From: Microtetraspora malaysiensis
GTDB taxonomy: Bacteria > Actinomycetota > Actinomycetes > Streptosporangiales > Streptosporangiaceae
DNA: 64,000 nucleotides
Reading direction: 5' to 3'
NCBI RefSeq assembly: GCF_001528665.1
Contig: NZ_BBYJ01000020.1
Coordinates: 97,575-161,574, forward strand
The stretch's first letter is position 1, and each line of letters opens with the position of its first letter. The position numbers and the translations under genes are program-made. Of the stretch, positions 51,748 through 60,755 are shown piece by piece. The notes below the pieces were generated by a model. That model made no database searches and had not been told where the DNA came from. It saw only the letters and a program-made list of their open reading frames with translations.

Positions 51748-52134
51748 TCAGCAGTCGACGAGTTCGGGCTTCTGGTTGAGGATCTGCGCCCGGGGCGTCA
51801 CGAACTCGTCGTACGCCTCGGTGGCCGCGGGGTGGAACACCGCGACGCGGTGGCAGTTCTGGAAGGCGAGTCGTACGCCGAAGTGGCGTTCGAGCGCGCC
51901 GCGCATCGCGTCGCTGGCCAGGCAGCGCAGCAACTGGCCGCGGGCGGCCTCGTCCGGCGGGGGCACCTCGTTGCCGGCGAACTCGGCGCCGGAGCGGCCG
52001 CGCTGTTCGGCCAGCCCGCTGATGACGGACCAGGCGTACGGCAGCGAGTCGCGCACGCAGGCGATGAACGCCGCGTCGTCGATCTCGCCGGCGCGGGCCC
52101 GGTCGAGCAGTTCGGTGGAAACAGTCAATGACAT
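51748..52134 (-). CDS. SCO5389-family protein
   Basis: The 128-residue protein matches a conserved actinobacterial family named after Streptomyces coelicolor SCO5389: SLTVSTELLDRARAGEIDDAAF, SLPYAWSVISGL, VPPPDEAARGQLLRCLASDA and RHFGVRLAFQNCHRVAVFHP. Its role is unknown. The conserved Cys and His in FQNCHRVAVF could bind metal. ATG 52134 follows AAGGGAG at 5 nt. The CooC-like ATPase gene lies 98 bp upstream on the same strand. Confidence 0.85.
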   Translation of the reverse strand: MSLTVSTELLDRARAGEIDDAAFIACVRDSLPYAWSVISGLAEQRGRSGAEFAGNEVPPPDEAARGQLLRCLASDAMRGALERHFGVRLAFQNCHRVAVFHPAATEAYDEFVTPRAQILNQKPELVDC

Positions 52135-52232
52135 GATTTCTCCCTTCAAAGGGGTGAATGGGATTGGCCGGCCTCGGATGTGATGCCAGGCCGGGCCGGG
52201 CGCGCCTCCAGGTGTCGCGGAGGCGACACGTT

Positions 52233-53168
52233 CTAGGCGGGGTTGGTCGCGGCGGGGCCGTACACGAACTCCGGATCGATCTGGGTGGAGAGGTCCTCGC
52301 CGGTGGCGCGGTCGGCCCACGCCCGGGCGTTGCGCAGGTGGAACTCCGCCGCCTGCGCGCCGAACCTCCGCCAGTCCTTGGGCTGCGCGTCGACCCGCTT
52401 CAGGAGCATGGCGAGCGCGTCGTGGTCGTCGCCCGACAGGTCGTCGAGCGTGAACGGGCGCCCCTGCTCCAGCGCGCGTACGGCCGGTGAGTGCCCGAAC
52501 CAGGTGAGCAGGTCGTCTCCCACGTGCTCGCGCAGGAAGTCGATGTCGCGCTGATCCTGGACCTTGTTGCCGACGACGGCGAGGGCGACGCCGAAGTCGG
52601 CGGCGTGATCGCGGTACTGCCGGTAGACGCTCACGCCCTGCCTGGTCGGCTCGGCGACCAGGAACGTGACATCGAACCGGGTGAACAGCCCCGAGGCGAA
52701 GGAGTCGGCCCCGGCGGTCATGTCGGCGACGACGTACTCACCCTGGTCGTCCACGACGTGGTTGAGGTAGAGCTCGACGGCCCCCACCTTGGAGTGGTAG
52801 CAGGCGACGCCGAGGTCCTCCTCCTCGAACGGGCCGGTGACCATCAGCGCGACGCCCTCGACCCGCACCGACGGGAAGAACGGGTCGTCCAGCCGGATCA
52901 GCCGGGAGCCCCGGCCGGGCGGGGTGGTCTTCACCATCGAGGCGGCGTCGCGGATCCGGGGGTTGTCGCCCCGGAGGTACTCCTTGATCTCGCCGATCAT
53001 CCCGCCGAGCGGGCGCGGTGTCGTGGCCGCGCCGAGTACCAGGCCGAGGTGCTGGTTGATGTCGGCGTCGATGGCGACGACTGTGCCGATATGCGCGGCA
53101 TATCTCGCGAAAAGCGACGACAACGTCGTCTTACCGCTGCCGCCCTTGCCGACGAACGCCACTCGCAT
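52233..53168 (-). CDS. CooC/MinD-like P-loop ATPase
   Basis: The 311-residue protein has the deviant Walker A KGGSGKTT (residues 8-15), switch I AIDADINQHLG and VVADMTAGADSF, the SIMIBI class of CooC, MinD and ParA. CooC proteins load nickel or other metals into enzymes; others position cell structures. The body is longer than typical CooC (about 260). ATG 53168 follows AGGAGG at 5 nt. The promoter contains a Zur-like inverted repeat. The SCO5389-family gene downstream is probably in the same operon. Confidence 0.85.
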   Translation of the reverse strand: MRVAFVGKGGSGKTTLSSLFARYAAHIGTVVAIDADINQHLGLVLGAATTPRPLGGMIGEIKEYLRGDNPRIRDAASMVKTTPPGRGSRLIRLDDPFFPSVRVEGVALMVTGPFEEEDLGVACYHSKVGAVELYLNHVVDDQGEYVVADMTAGADSFASGLFTRFDVTFLVAEPTRQGVSVYRQYRDHAADFGVALAVVGNKVQDQRDIDFLREHVGDDLLTWFGHSPAVRALEQGRPFTLDDLSGDDHDALAMLLKRVDAQPKDWRRFGAQAAEFHLRNARAWADRATGEDLSTQIDPEFVYGPAATNPA

Positions 53169-53184
53169 ACTGTCCTCCTAACGT

Positions 53185-53203
53185 GATTATGAAAACCGTT
53201 TTC
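53185..53203 (-). promoter_or_regulatory. Zur-like operator within the promoter of the CooC-like gene
   Basis: GAAAACCGTTTTC (53191-53203) is a perfect 6-1-6 inverted repeat, close to actinobacterial Zur boxes such as TGAAAATGATTTTCA. On the minus strand it is followed directly by CATAAT, a good -10 element, so a bound repressor would block RNA polymerase. The start codon is 23 bp downstream. Confidence 0.55.
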
Positions 53204-53361
53204 GTTGTCGATTGTGATGATGCCACAGGCAAGGGCGTTCGCGAAGAAGAACCGCGCAGGAAAGGCGGTGGAGAGCCGGCGGCAGGCCGTAGGCGGGGCG
53301 AAAAGTGTTCAAGGTGGGACGCGGCGCCGGGGCGAGATCGGCCCGCGGCCCGTCGCGAGCA

Positions 53362-53754
53362 CTACAAGGGCGGGAGCGACCCGCTCGCGATGTGCGCCAG
53401 GGTGATCTCGGTGAGCGTGGTGTGCTCGTACTCGCGCAGGGCGGTCCAGACGCCCGCGAGCGGCCCGGCGACCCCCGGGAAGCGCTCGCTCTCCTGCGAC
53501 ACGCCCTCGACCACCACGATGATGTCGGCCAGGGAGATCTGGTCGGCGGGCCGGGCCAGCCAGTAGCCGCCGTCCGGGCCGCGCTGGCTCTTGATCAGCC
53601 CGGCCCGGCGGAGCTGCAGCAGGATGTTGTCGAGGAACCTGCGGGGGATGTCCTGCGCGGTCGCGATCCGTTCCGCGGGCACGGGACCGGGCGGCGCCGC
53701 CGCGAGTTCCACGGCGGCGCGCAGGGCGTACTGGGTACGGGCGGAAAGCCGCAT
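53362..53754 (-). CDS. Rrf2-family transcriptional regulator
   Basis: The 130-residue protein has the Rrf2 winged helix (RLSARTQYALRAAVELAAAP, then IPRRFLDNILLQLRRAGLIKSQRGPDGGYWLARP). It has no cysteine, so it cannot carry the iron-sulfur cluster of IscR; it resembles the cysteine-metabolism repressor CymR. It lies 13 bp after cysA in the direction of the sulfate transport genes, which it probably controls. ATG 53754 is a family-consistent start. Confidence 0.9.
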   Translation of the reverse strand: MRLSARTQYALRAAVELAAAPPGPVPAERIATAQDIPRRFLDNILLQLRRAGLIKSQRGPDGGYWLARPADQISLADIIVVVEGVSQESERFPGVAGPLAGVWTALREYEHTTLTEITLAHIASGSLPPL

Positions 53755-53767
53755 GTGCCGTAGGGGG

Positions 53768-54733
53768 TCACGCCCCGGTCAGGGTCAGCGACCGCGCGCC
53801 CGGGGTGGGCCGTATGTTGACGATGTCGCCCGGGGCCAGCGCGAGCCGTTCGGCGGTGCCGCGGGTCACCTGCGCCCACGCCTCCCGGCCGTCGACCAGG
53901 AGCTCCACCCGCACCTCGAAGCCGAGCCGGACCACCCGGGTGACCGTCGCCGCGCCGCTGCCCGGCCGCGCCTCCGCGCTGATCTCGATGTCGTGCGGGC
54001 GGACGAGGCTCCCGCCGATCTCGGTGACCGGGCCGAGGAAGCGCATGACGAACGGGTTCGCCGGGTTGTCGTACACGTCCGACGGGCTGCCGACCTGCTC
54101 CACCGCGCCGTCGGCGAGCACCACGACGGTGTCGGCGACCTCGATCGCCTCCTCCTGGTCGTGGGTGACGAACACGGTCGTGACGTGAACCTCGTCGTGC
54201 AGGCGGCGCAGCCAGGTCCGCAGCTCCTTGCGCACCTGCGCGTCGAGCGCGCCGAACGGCTCGTCGAGGAGCAGCACCTCGGGCTCGACGGCGAGGGCGC
54301 GGGCGAGGGCCATCCGCTGCCGCTGGCCGCCGGAGAGCTGGGACGGATAGCGGTCGGCCATCCGCTCCAGGTGGACCAGTTCCAGCAGCTCCATGACCCG
54401 CCTGCGGATCTCGTCCTTGGGCCGCTTGCGGATCTCCAGCCCGAAGGCCACGTTGCGGAACACCGTCATGTGCTTGAAGGCGGCGTAGTGCTGGAAGACG
54501 AACCCCACGTTGCGCCGCTGCGGCGAGAGCCGCGTCGCGTCCACACCGGAGATCCGTACGGTCCCCGTGTCGGGGTGCTCCAGCCCGGCGATCACGCGCA
54601 GCAGCGTCGACTTCCCGCCGCCGCTCGGGCCGAGCAGGGCGGTGAGCGATCCGGAGGCGACGTCCACGGAGACGTCGCGCAGCACGGGAGTGGTCCCGAA
54701 GGACTTGTTCACGTCGCGTACTTCGATGGCCAT
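53768..54733 (-). CDS. cysA: Sulfate/thiosulfate ABC transporter ATP-binding protein
   Basis: The 321-residue ATPase has Walker [10 protein letters not shown] (residues 35-43), Q-loop [14 protein letters not shown], signature [16 protein letters not shown], Walker [14 protein letters not shown] and switch FVTHDQEEA, with a C-terminal TOBE-like regulatory domain ([25 protein letters not shown]), the CysA hallmark. ATG 54733 lies 1 bp after the permease stop. It powers the CysT-CysW channel. Confidence 0.93.
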   Translation of the reverse strand: MAIEVRDVNKSFGTTPVLRDVSVDVASGSLTALLGPSGGGKSTLLRVIAGLEHPDTGTVRISGVDATRLSPQRRNVGFVFQHYAAFKHMTVFRNVAFGLEIRKRPKDEIRRRVMELLELVHLERMADRYPSQLSGGQRQRMALARALAVEPEVLLLDEPFGALDAQVRKELRTWLRRLHDEVHVTTVFVTHDQEEAIEVADTVVVLADGAVEQVGSPSDVYDNPANPFVMRFLGPVTEIGGSLVRPHDIEISAEARPGSGAATVTRVVRLGFEVRVELLVDGREAWAQVTRGTAERLALAPGDIVNIRPTPGARSLTLTGA

Positions 54734-54734
54734 G

Positions 54735-55691
54735 TCAGTCCTTTGGGCGCAGAAGCCGGGTGAGCAGCAGGGTGACGACGGCGAGCAGCGCGAGCGCCGT
54801 GGACGCCGCGAACGCCGCCGGCTGGTCGAAGTTCTGGAAGCGCTCCTCGACGAAGAGGGTGAGGGTCTGGGTCTGGTCGACCAGACGTCCGGAGACGACC
54901 GCGACCGCGCCGTACTCGCCGAGGGACCGGGCCAGGCACAGCACCACGCCATACGCCAGGGCCGAGCGGATGCCGGGGAGCGTGATGCGGAGGAACGTCT
55001 GGAAGCGGCTCGCCCCGAGCGTGTGCGCGGCCTGCTCCTGCTCGTCGCCGAGTTCCTCCAGAACCGGGACGACGGACCGCACCACGAGCGGCAGCGCCAC
55101 GAAGACCGTGGCGAGCACCATGCCGGGCGTGGAGAAGATGATCTGCAGGCCCCAGCTCTCCAGCAGCCCGCCCACCGGGGAGAACCGGCCGTACAGCAGG
55201 ATCAGCGCGAGCCCGACGACGACCGGGGACACCGCCACCGGCAGGTCGATGAACGCGCCGAGGAGACGCTTCCCCGGGAAGTCGTGCCGGACCAGGAGGA
55301 GGGCGGCGCCGACACCGAAGACGGTGTTCAGGGCGACCGCCCACAGCGCGACGACGAGGGTGACCTGGAACGCGTGCAACGCCGAGGGCGAGGTCAGCGC
55401 CTCGACGAACGGGACCAGGCCGTCGCCGAACGTCCGCCAGACGATCAGTGCGACCGGGAGCACCAGCAGGAAGAAGAGGTAGCCGATGGCGATCACGCGC
55501 AGGACGTACCTGGAGACTCCGCGGGGCCCGCCGCCGGGCCGGACGGTGCGGTTCCGGGCGGTGGCGCCGGCGCTTTCGCCGGCAGTGCTTTCGCCGGCCG
55601 TGTTCGGGTCGGCCGTGTTCTCGTCGGTCGTGTTCGGGTCGGTCGTGTTTGCGTCGGTCGTGTTTTCGTGGACCGTGCCGGACTCAGCCAC
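54735..55691 (-). CDS. cysW: Sulfate ABC transporter permease CysW
   Basis: The 318-residue membrane protein has about six helices and the EAA loop [20 protein letters not shown]. The N-terminal 45 residues are a hydrophilic pentapeptide repeat ([30 protein letters not shown]) encoded by a 15-bp tandem repeat. This tail is not part of the CysW family core, which begins near [15 protein letters not shown]. The start overlaps the cysT end by 8 bp. It pairs with CysT. Confidence 0.92.
   Translation of the reverse strand: MAESGTVHENTTDANTTDPNTTDENTADPNTAGESTAGESAGATARNRTVRPGGGPRGVSRYVLRVIAIGYLFFLLVLPVALIVWRTFGDGLVPFVEALTSPSALHAFQVTLVVALWAVALNTVFGVGAALLLVRHDFPGKRLLGAFIDLPVAVSPVVVGLALILLYGRFSPVGGLLESWGLQIIFSTPGMVLATVFVALPLVVRSVVPVLEELGDEQEQAAHTLGASRFQTFLRITLPGIRSALAYGVVLCLARSLGEYGAVAVVSGRLVDQTQTLTLFVEERFQNFDQPAAFAASTALALLAVVTLLLTRLLRPKD
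55570..55674 (-). repeat. 15-bp tandem repeat inside cysW
   Basis: About seven imperfect copies of a 15-bp unit (forward strand, for example GTGTTCGGGTCGGTC at 55630-55644) encode the pentapeptide repeats at the CysW N-terminus. The unit is in frame, so copy-number change would keep the protein reading. Confidence 0.85.
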
Positions 55692-56529
55692 GGCGGCTCC
55701 CCCATCGCTGCAGGAGGTCGAGTGCCAGCAGGGCGACCAGGGCCACGACCAGCAGGACGGTCGAGATCGCCGCCGCGCCGGTGGTGTTGTCCCCCTCGAT
55801 CTGGCTGAAGATGTTGACCGCCGCGACCTGGGTCTTGAACGGCAGGTTGCCCGAGATCAGCACGGTCGAGCCGAACTCCGAGATCGCCCGCGTGAACGCC
55901 AGCGCGGTGCCGGACAGCATCGCGGGCACCAGGTTCGGCAGGATGATCCGCCGGAAGGTCTGGAACGGGCTCGCCCCGAGTGAGGCCGCGGCCTGCTCCA
56001 TGTCCTTGTCCAGTTCGATCAGCACCGGCTGCACCGTGCGGACCACGAACGGCAGCGTGACGAAGAGCAGCGCGAGCCCCACGCCGGCCCTGCTGTAGGC
56101 GAGGTTCACCCCGAGCGGGCTCTCCGGGCCGTACAGCGCGAGCAGGACCAGGCCGGCGACGATCGTCGGCAGGGCGAAGGGCAGGTCGATCAGCGTGTCC
56201 ACGATCGCCTTGCCGGGGAAGCGGTCGCGGACCAGCACCCAGGCGATGAGCGTGCCCAGGACGAGGTTGACGAGCGCGACGACCGCCGAGGCGCCGATCG
56301 TGAGGGTGAGCGCGGCCCACGCGTCGGGCGTGGTGACCGCCTTCCAGAAGTAGCCGAGCCCCTCGTCGGTGGACCGCACCACCACGAGGGCGAGCGGGAT
56401 CAGCACGATCAGGCTCAGGTACAGCACGGCGGAGCCGAGGCCGAGTGCGGTGCCCGCGGAGGCGCGCGGGCGGCGCCGCGCCCCCGCGCGCGGCGGGGGA
56501 GCGGTGCGGGAGGAGGTGTCCACGGTCAT
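55684..56529 (-). CDS. cysT: Sulfate ABC transporter permease CysT
   Basis: The 281-residue membrane protein has six predicted helices (first LGSAVLYLSLIVLIPLALVVV), the family segment IDLPFALPTIVAGLVL and the EAA loop AAASLGASPFQTFRRIILPN. It forms the translocation channel with CysW. ATG 56529 is chosen; a GTG five codons upstream is possible. The binding protein gene lies 73 bp upstream on the same strand. Confidence 0.92.
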   Translation of the reverse strand: MTVDTSSRTAPPPRAGARRRPRASAGTALGLGSAVLYLSLIVLIPLALVVVRSTDEGLGYFWKAVTTPDAWAALTLTIGASAVVALVNLVLGTLIAWVLVRDRFPGKAIVDTLIDLPFALPTIVAGLVLLALYGPESPLGVNLAYSRAGVGLALLFVTLPFVVRTVQPVLIELDKDMEQAAASLGASPFQTFRRIILPNLVPAMLSGTALAFTRAISEFGSTVLISGNLPFKTQVAAVNIFSQIEGDNTTGAAAISTVLLVVALVALLALDLLQRWGSRRG

Positions 56530-56602
56530 GCCGGTCCCGCCCACCTCAGGTGCGTACGAGTGGGGGACCCCTGACGGGGATCACTGCGGCCGGTCATGGC
56601 GG

Positions 56603-57610
56603 TCACTTCTCGGTCGCGACGCCGAGCTTGCGCTCGATCTCGGCGACCTTGCCGGTCTTCGGGTCGAAGAACTCGCTGGTGATCGTGTCCCAGCCGCCGA
56701 TGTCCCGGATCGTGAAGAGCTGCGGCGGGTTGGGCCAGGTGAAGCCGTTCACGCCGTCGACCACCGGACGGTAGCCGTTCTCGGCGAAGATCGTCTGGGC
56801 CTCGGCCGAGTAGAGGTACTTGAGGAAGGCCGCGGCCTCCTTGGGGTGGGCCGAGTCCTTGGTGATCGCGACCGGGTTCTCGATCAGGAGCGTGGCGTCG
56901 GGGACGACGTACTCCAGCTCCTGCTTGTTCTGCTGGGCGAAGATCGCCTCGTTCTCGTAGGTCAGCAGCGCGTCGCCCTTGCCGCCGGTGAAGGTCTGCA
57001 GCGCCTTGCGTCCGCTGTCGTCCTGGACCGGAACGTTGTGCAGCAGCTGGTCCAGGTAGGCGAGCCCGGCCTCCTGGTTCGCGCCCTTGCCGGACTTCGC
57101 GCCGTACCCGGCGAGCAGGTTCCACCGGGCGGCGCCGGAGGTGAAGGGGTTCGGGGTGATGACCTCGACGCCGGGCTTGACCAGGTCGTCCCAGGTCTTG
57201 AGGTTCTTCGGGTTGCCCTTGCGGGTGCCGATCACCACGATCGACTTGGTCAGGATGCCCTTGGTGGGGCCGCTGTTCCAATCCTCGGCCACGAGTCCGG
57301 CCTTGACCAGGCGGGTGATGTCGGTCTCCAGGGAGAACTCGACGATGTCCGCCTTGAGCCCGGACGCCACGGCGCGGCTCTGGTCGCCGGAGGCGCCGTA
57401 CGACTGGGTGAAGGTGATGTTCTTCCCTTCGGGAGTCTTCTGGAAGGCGGCGATGATCTCCGTGAAAGCCGCCTGCGGGGTGGAGTAGGCGACGAGCGCC
57501 AGCTTGACCTTTCCGTCTCCCCCCGAACCGCTGCCTCCCCCGCAGGCCGTGATCAGGGCGGTGGTCGCGATGGCGGCGGCCGTGATCCCCCGTAGCCTGC
57601 GAACGCTCAT
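56603..57610 (-). CDS. Sulfate ABC transporter substrate-binding lipoprotein
   Basis: The 335-residue protein starts with a lipoprotein signal (VRRLRGITAAAIATTALITAC, lipobox ITAC, Cys23). The mature domain shows the sulfate-binding family traits: AYSTPQAAFTEIIAAFQ, SYGASGDQSRAVASGLKADIV and TPNPFTSGAARWNLLAGYG. It captures sulfate or thiosulfate outside the membrane. ATG 57610 follows GGGAGAA. It is first in the operon sbp-cysT-cysW-cysA-rrf2. Confidence 0.93.
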   Translation of the reverse strand: MSVRRLRGITAAAIATTALITACGGGSGSGGDGKVKLALVAYSTPQAAFTEIIAAFQKTPEGKNITFTQSYGASGDQSRAVASGLKADIVEFSLETDITRLVKAGLVAEDWNSGPTKGILTKSIVVIGTRKGNPKNLKTWDDLVKPGVEVITPNPFTSGAARWNLLAGYGAKSGKGANQEAGLAYLDQLLHNVPVQDDSGRKALQTFTGGKGDALLTYENEAIFAQQNKQELEYVVPDATLLIENPVAITKDSAHPKEAAAFLKYLYSAEAQTIFAENGYRPVVDGVNGFTWPNPPQLFTIRDIGGWDTITSEFFDPKTGKVAEIERKLGVATEK

Positions 57611-57632
57611 GGGCTTCTCCCTGCTTTTCCTA

Positions 57633-57650
57633 CTAAATAAGTCGGCTTAG
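57633..57650. promoter_or_regulatory. AT-rich inverted repeat before the sulfate operon
   Basis: CTAAATAAGTCGGCTTAG carries CTAA/TTAG and TAAG/CTTA pairings 23-40 bp before the binding-protein start. Its position suits the operator of the Rrf2 regulator encoded at the operon end. Confidence 0.4.
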
Positions 57651-57708
57651 CAGATATTGAAACCCAGGGCGATATTCCCGTCAAGTCCGGTAGGTTTTCC
57701 GGAAAGGG

Positions 57709-59073
57709 TCAGCAGATGCGGTCGAGTGACTGCGCGGCGCCCGGCGACGCCGACGGGCGCGGCGACGGCTGGGGGGAACGCGCCGGGTGCCGTGAGTGTC
57801 CCGGACGCTGGGGGCGCAGGGCCGTGGCCACCTCGCGCCGGATGCGGTCCCAGTCCGGGTGGGCCGTGTTCACCAGCGGCGGCACGAACTGCAGGCTCCG
57901 GATGTGCGCGGTCTTGATCTTCTCCGAGAGTGCGAGTACCGCGGGCAGCATGTCCTGCGGCACGTCCGTCGTGACGTAGCGCTTGGTCGCGTCCGCGATC
58001 TGCTCGAAGCCGCGCAGCACCGCCACCGGGTCGGCCTGCTTGGCGACCGCGTTGAGCAGGCACTTCTGCCGGCCCATCCGCACGTAGTCGTCGCTGTCCG
58101 TACGCGAGCGGCCGTACCAGAGGGCCTGCCGGCCGTCCAGGCGCCGCCGGCCCGCCTGCAGGACGCCGCCCTCCAGCCCGTACGGGATGTCCTGCCTGAT
58201 GGTGACCGTGACCCCGCCGATGGCGTTGATGATCTGGGCGAAGCCCTTCATGTCCAGCATGGCGTAGTAGTCGATGCGCAGCCCGAGGATGCCGGAGACC
58301 GTGTCCCTGAGCAGCCGCATCCCGCGATCCTTGGGCGGGCCGGGGGCGATCCGCGGGTGGTCCTCGGCCCACTGGTACACCTCGTTCAGCAGGCCGGGCG
58401 TGGCCTCGTCGCCGTCGCCGGTGAACCCTTCGGGAAAGGCGTCCCGCGCCGGGCCGGGCGGCATCGGCACATGCTCCAGGTTGCGCGGCAGCCCGAAGAG
58501 CACCGTGTCACCGGTACGGGTGTCCACGCTCGCGACGGTCACGCTGTCGGTCCGCGCGCCCGGCCGGCCGCCGGCCGCGTCCGCGCCGGCGAGGAGGATG
58601 TTCACCCGCCGCTTCCCGCCCCAGGGGTCCGGCCGATGCGTCCCTCCGTCGAAGACCGTGAGCAGCACGTCCCGCGACACGTAGGCCAGCCGCCCCGCGA
58701 AGGCCATCGGCACGGCGACCAGTAGGCACAGCAGCGCGACCGCCCCGGTCCCGATGCCGCGCTCCACCCTGCCGAGGCCCGCCGGCCGCACCACCCGGTA
58801 CGACGAGATGATGACAGCCGACCAGCAGAACCCGATCGCCAGCGCCGTCGCGATCAGGCCGGTCAGCCAGTTCGGCCGTACGACAAGATCCAGCAACGCG
58901 AGGCGGAACGCCGCGACGGCGGTGAACACGACCCCGAGGAGCAGCGTGTACGCGCCCGCGAGCAGGAGGCCGGTCCGGGTGCGGCCCGCCACCAGGTGGG
59001 CGATCCCCCACACCATGGCCGACGCGAGGGTCAGCCCCAGTGCCAGTCCGAGGTTCCGCCAGTCGATCCGCAT
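57709..59073 (-). CDS. LCP (LytR-CpsA-Psr) family cell-wall glycopolymer ligase
   Basis: The 454-residue protein has four N-terminal hydrophobic helices, then the external LCP domain with VNILLAGADAAGGRPGARTDSV (conserved acidic and arginine residues), LFGLPRNLEHVPMP, GLRIDYYAMLDMKGFAQIINAIGG and YGRSRTDSDDYVRMGRQ. LCP enzymes attach teichoic acids, arabinogalactan or similar polymers to peptidoglycan. ATG 59073 follows GGAG at 8 nt. The end is Pro/Arg-rich. A second LCP gene lies just upstream. Confidence 0.92.
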   Translation of the reverse strand: MRIDWRNLGLALGLTLASAMVWGIAHLVAGRTRTGLLLAGAYTLLLGVVFTAVAAFRLALLDLVVRPNWLTGLIATALAIGFCWSAVIISSYRVVRPAGLGRVERGIGTGAVALLCLLVAVPMAFAGRLAYVSRDVLLTVFDGGTHRPDPWGGKRRVNILLAGADAAGGRPGARTDSVTVASVDTRTGDTVLFGLPRNLEHVPMPPGPARDAFPEGFTGDGDEATPGLLNEVYQWAEDHPRIAPGPPKDRGMRLLRDTVSGILGLRIDYYAMLDMKGFAQIINAIGGVTVTIRQDIPYGLEGGVLQAGRRRLDGRQALWYGRSRTDSDDYVRMGRQKCLLNAVAKQADPVAVLRGFEQIADATKRYVTTDVPQDMLPAVLALSEKIKTAHIRSLQFVPPLVNTAHPDWDRIRREVATALRPQRPGHSRHPARSPQPSPRPSASPGAAQSLDRIC

Positions 59074-59161
59074 CCGCAGCACTCCACGTCCGGGTATCCG
59101 TCGCTACTGCCCGCCGAGCGAACGACATAACAGGCTAGTAACGGACCCGGTGGAATCCCGG

Positions 59162-60565
59162 TCAGCTCGCGGTGCAACTGTCCTGGGTGGCGTCGAAGCC
59201 TTCGACGTCGTCCAGGGTCTTGGGCGGCTTCAGGCCCTGCCAGTCCGCGCCGAGGACGAGCACCAGCGTCTGCGTCTGCGCGTTCTGCGCGCGGTGGGTC
59301 CGCGCGGTGAGCAGCTCGCGGTAGAGCCGGGGCGCCCGGCTCTCGCCGTTCGGGGAGTACATGAGGACGGTCTTGGCGTACGGCTTGGCCGTGGATGTGA
59401 CCTTTCTGATGTGGTAGCCGCGCTGCTCCAGCTCGGCGGCGACCGTCCCGCCGAGTCCCTGCCGGCCGCTGCCGTTCTCCACGATGATGTGGATCTGCGA
59501 CTTGGGGATCTTCTGCTCGCCGCTCTTGACGCCCTTGCTGATCTGGTCGGCGGCGACCATCTTGAACAGGCGGTTCGCCTGCGGCTGGACCCACTCGACC
59601 CGGCCCGGATTCGACACGGAGTAGCGCCACGGCGTGGTCACGAACCGGATCTGTCCGGCGGTCAGGCCCTCCGCGCTCACCGCCAGGTCCTTCATCACGC
59701 CCACCGTCAGGTCGGGGTCGGTGGTGATCGACTTGGTGACCGCGTCGAGGAATCCGAAGAGCATCTTCGGGTCGGTCAGCGTGTCGCCGCTCATCGCCTT
59801 CTTGGCCATCGAGGCGAGGAACATCTGCTGCCGCTGGATTCGGCCGATGTCGGAGCCGTCGCCGAGGCTGTAGCGGGCCCGCACGTAGCCGAGCGCCTGC
59901 TCGCCCTTGAGCACCTGGTGGCCGGCGGGCAGGGTCAGCCGGGCCTTCTTGTCGTTGATCGGCTCGGGGACGCAGACCGGCACGCCGCCCAGCGCGTTGA
60001 CCATCCCCTTGAAGCCGGTGAAGTCCACCTTGACGAAGTGGTCGATCCGGATGTCGGTCAGCGCCTCGATGGTGCGCCAGGTGCACGCGATGCCGCCGGA
60101 GTTGAACGACTCGTTGATCATGCCGACATGCGCCCGCTGGCCGGGAAGGCCGTTCTTCGCCGGGCAGGCGGGGAGCTGGACGAGGGAGTCCCGGGGAAAG
60201 CTGATCAGCATCGCGCCGTCCCGCTTCGGCGAGATGTGGGCGAGGATGATCGTGTCGGTCCGCTCGCCCTCGAACTTGCCGTACTTGCCGTTCGCGCCGT
60301 CTCGCTGGTCCGACCCGACCATCAGCACGTTCATCGCCTTGCCGATCTTCACCGGGCGCTTGCCGAGGTCCTGCTTGGCCACGACCTCGTGCTTGACGTT
60401 CCCGGTGAGCTTGACGTACGCCCCGCCGAGGACGGTCGCCCCACCGGTCACCGCGCCGAGGACGCCCGCGAGCAGCACCCAGAGCCAGGCCCGCCACTTG
60501 GGCGGGGCCGGCGGAGTGGGCGGCTCCTCCACGGGAAGCGCAGGACGCACGTCGACAAGACCCAC
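59162..60565 (-). CDS. LCP family protein with C-terminal LytR_C domain
   Basis: The 467-residue protein has one N-terminal helix (AWLWVLLAGVLGAVTGGATVL), the LCP core (MNVLMVGSDQRDG, RTDTIILAHISPKRDGAMLI, FPRDSLVQLP, GIRIDHFVKVDF-like segment, ARYSLGDGSDIGRIQRQQ) and a LytR_C-type domain near the end (IHIIVENGSGRQGLGGTVAAEL). GTG 60565 is the start because AGGAG lies 8 nt upstream. It is 88 bp from the first LCP gene on the same strand; both likely serve wall polymer attachment. Confidence 0.93.
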   Translation of the reverse strand: MGLVDVRPALPVEEPPTPPAPPKWRAWLWVLLAGVLGAVTGGATVLGGAYVKLTGNVKHEVVAKQDLGKRPVKIGKAMNVLMVGSDQRDGANGKYGKFEGERTDTIILAHISPKRDGAMLISFPRDSLVQLPACPAKNGLPGQRAHVGMINESFNSGGIACTWRTIEALTDIRIDHFVKVDFTGFKGMVNALGGVPVCVPEPINDKKARLTLPAGHQVLKGEQALGYVRARYSLGDGSDIGRIQRQQMFLASMAKKAMSGDTLTDPKMLFGFLDAVTKSITTDPDLTVGVMKDLAVSAEGLTAGQIRFVTTPWRYSVSNPGRVEWVQPQANRLFKMVAADQISKGVKSGEQKIPKSQIHIIVENGSGRQGLGGTVAAELEQRGYHIRKVTSTAKPYAKTVLMYSPNGESRAPRLYRELLTARTHRAQNAQTQTLVLVLGADWQGLKPPKTLDDVEGFDATQDSCTAS

Positions 60566-60755
60566 GTTCTTAACTCCTGAGATTCGGACGGGGGCCGTCG
60601 CCCGCGTCGGAGAGCCCGAATGCGGCAAATCGCGGCAAGTGTAGCGACGCACCCTGAACATCGCGTATCGCCATGGGGGCAACCAGGCTGCAAGCGATGG
60701 TCAAGAGAGCGTGCCTATCTCTATGACGTACGAAACAGGCGAAAGGTTGTGCGAT

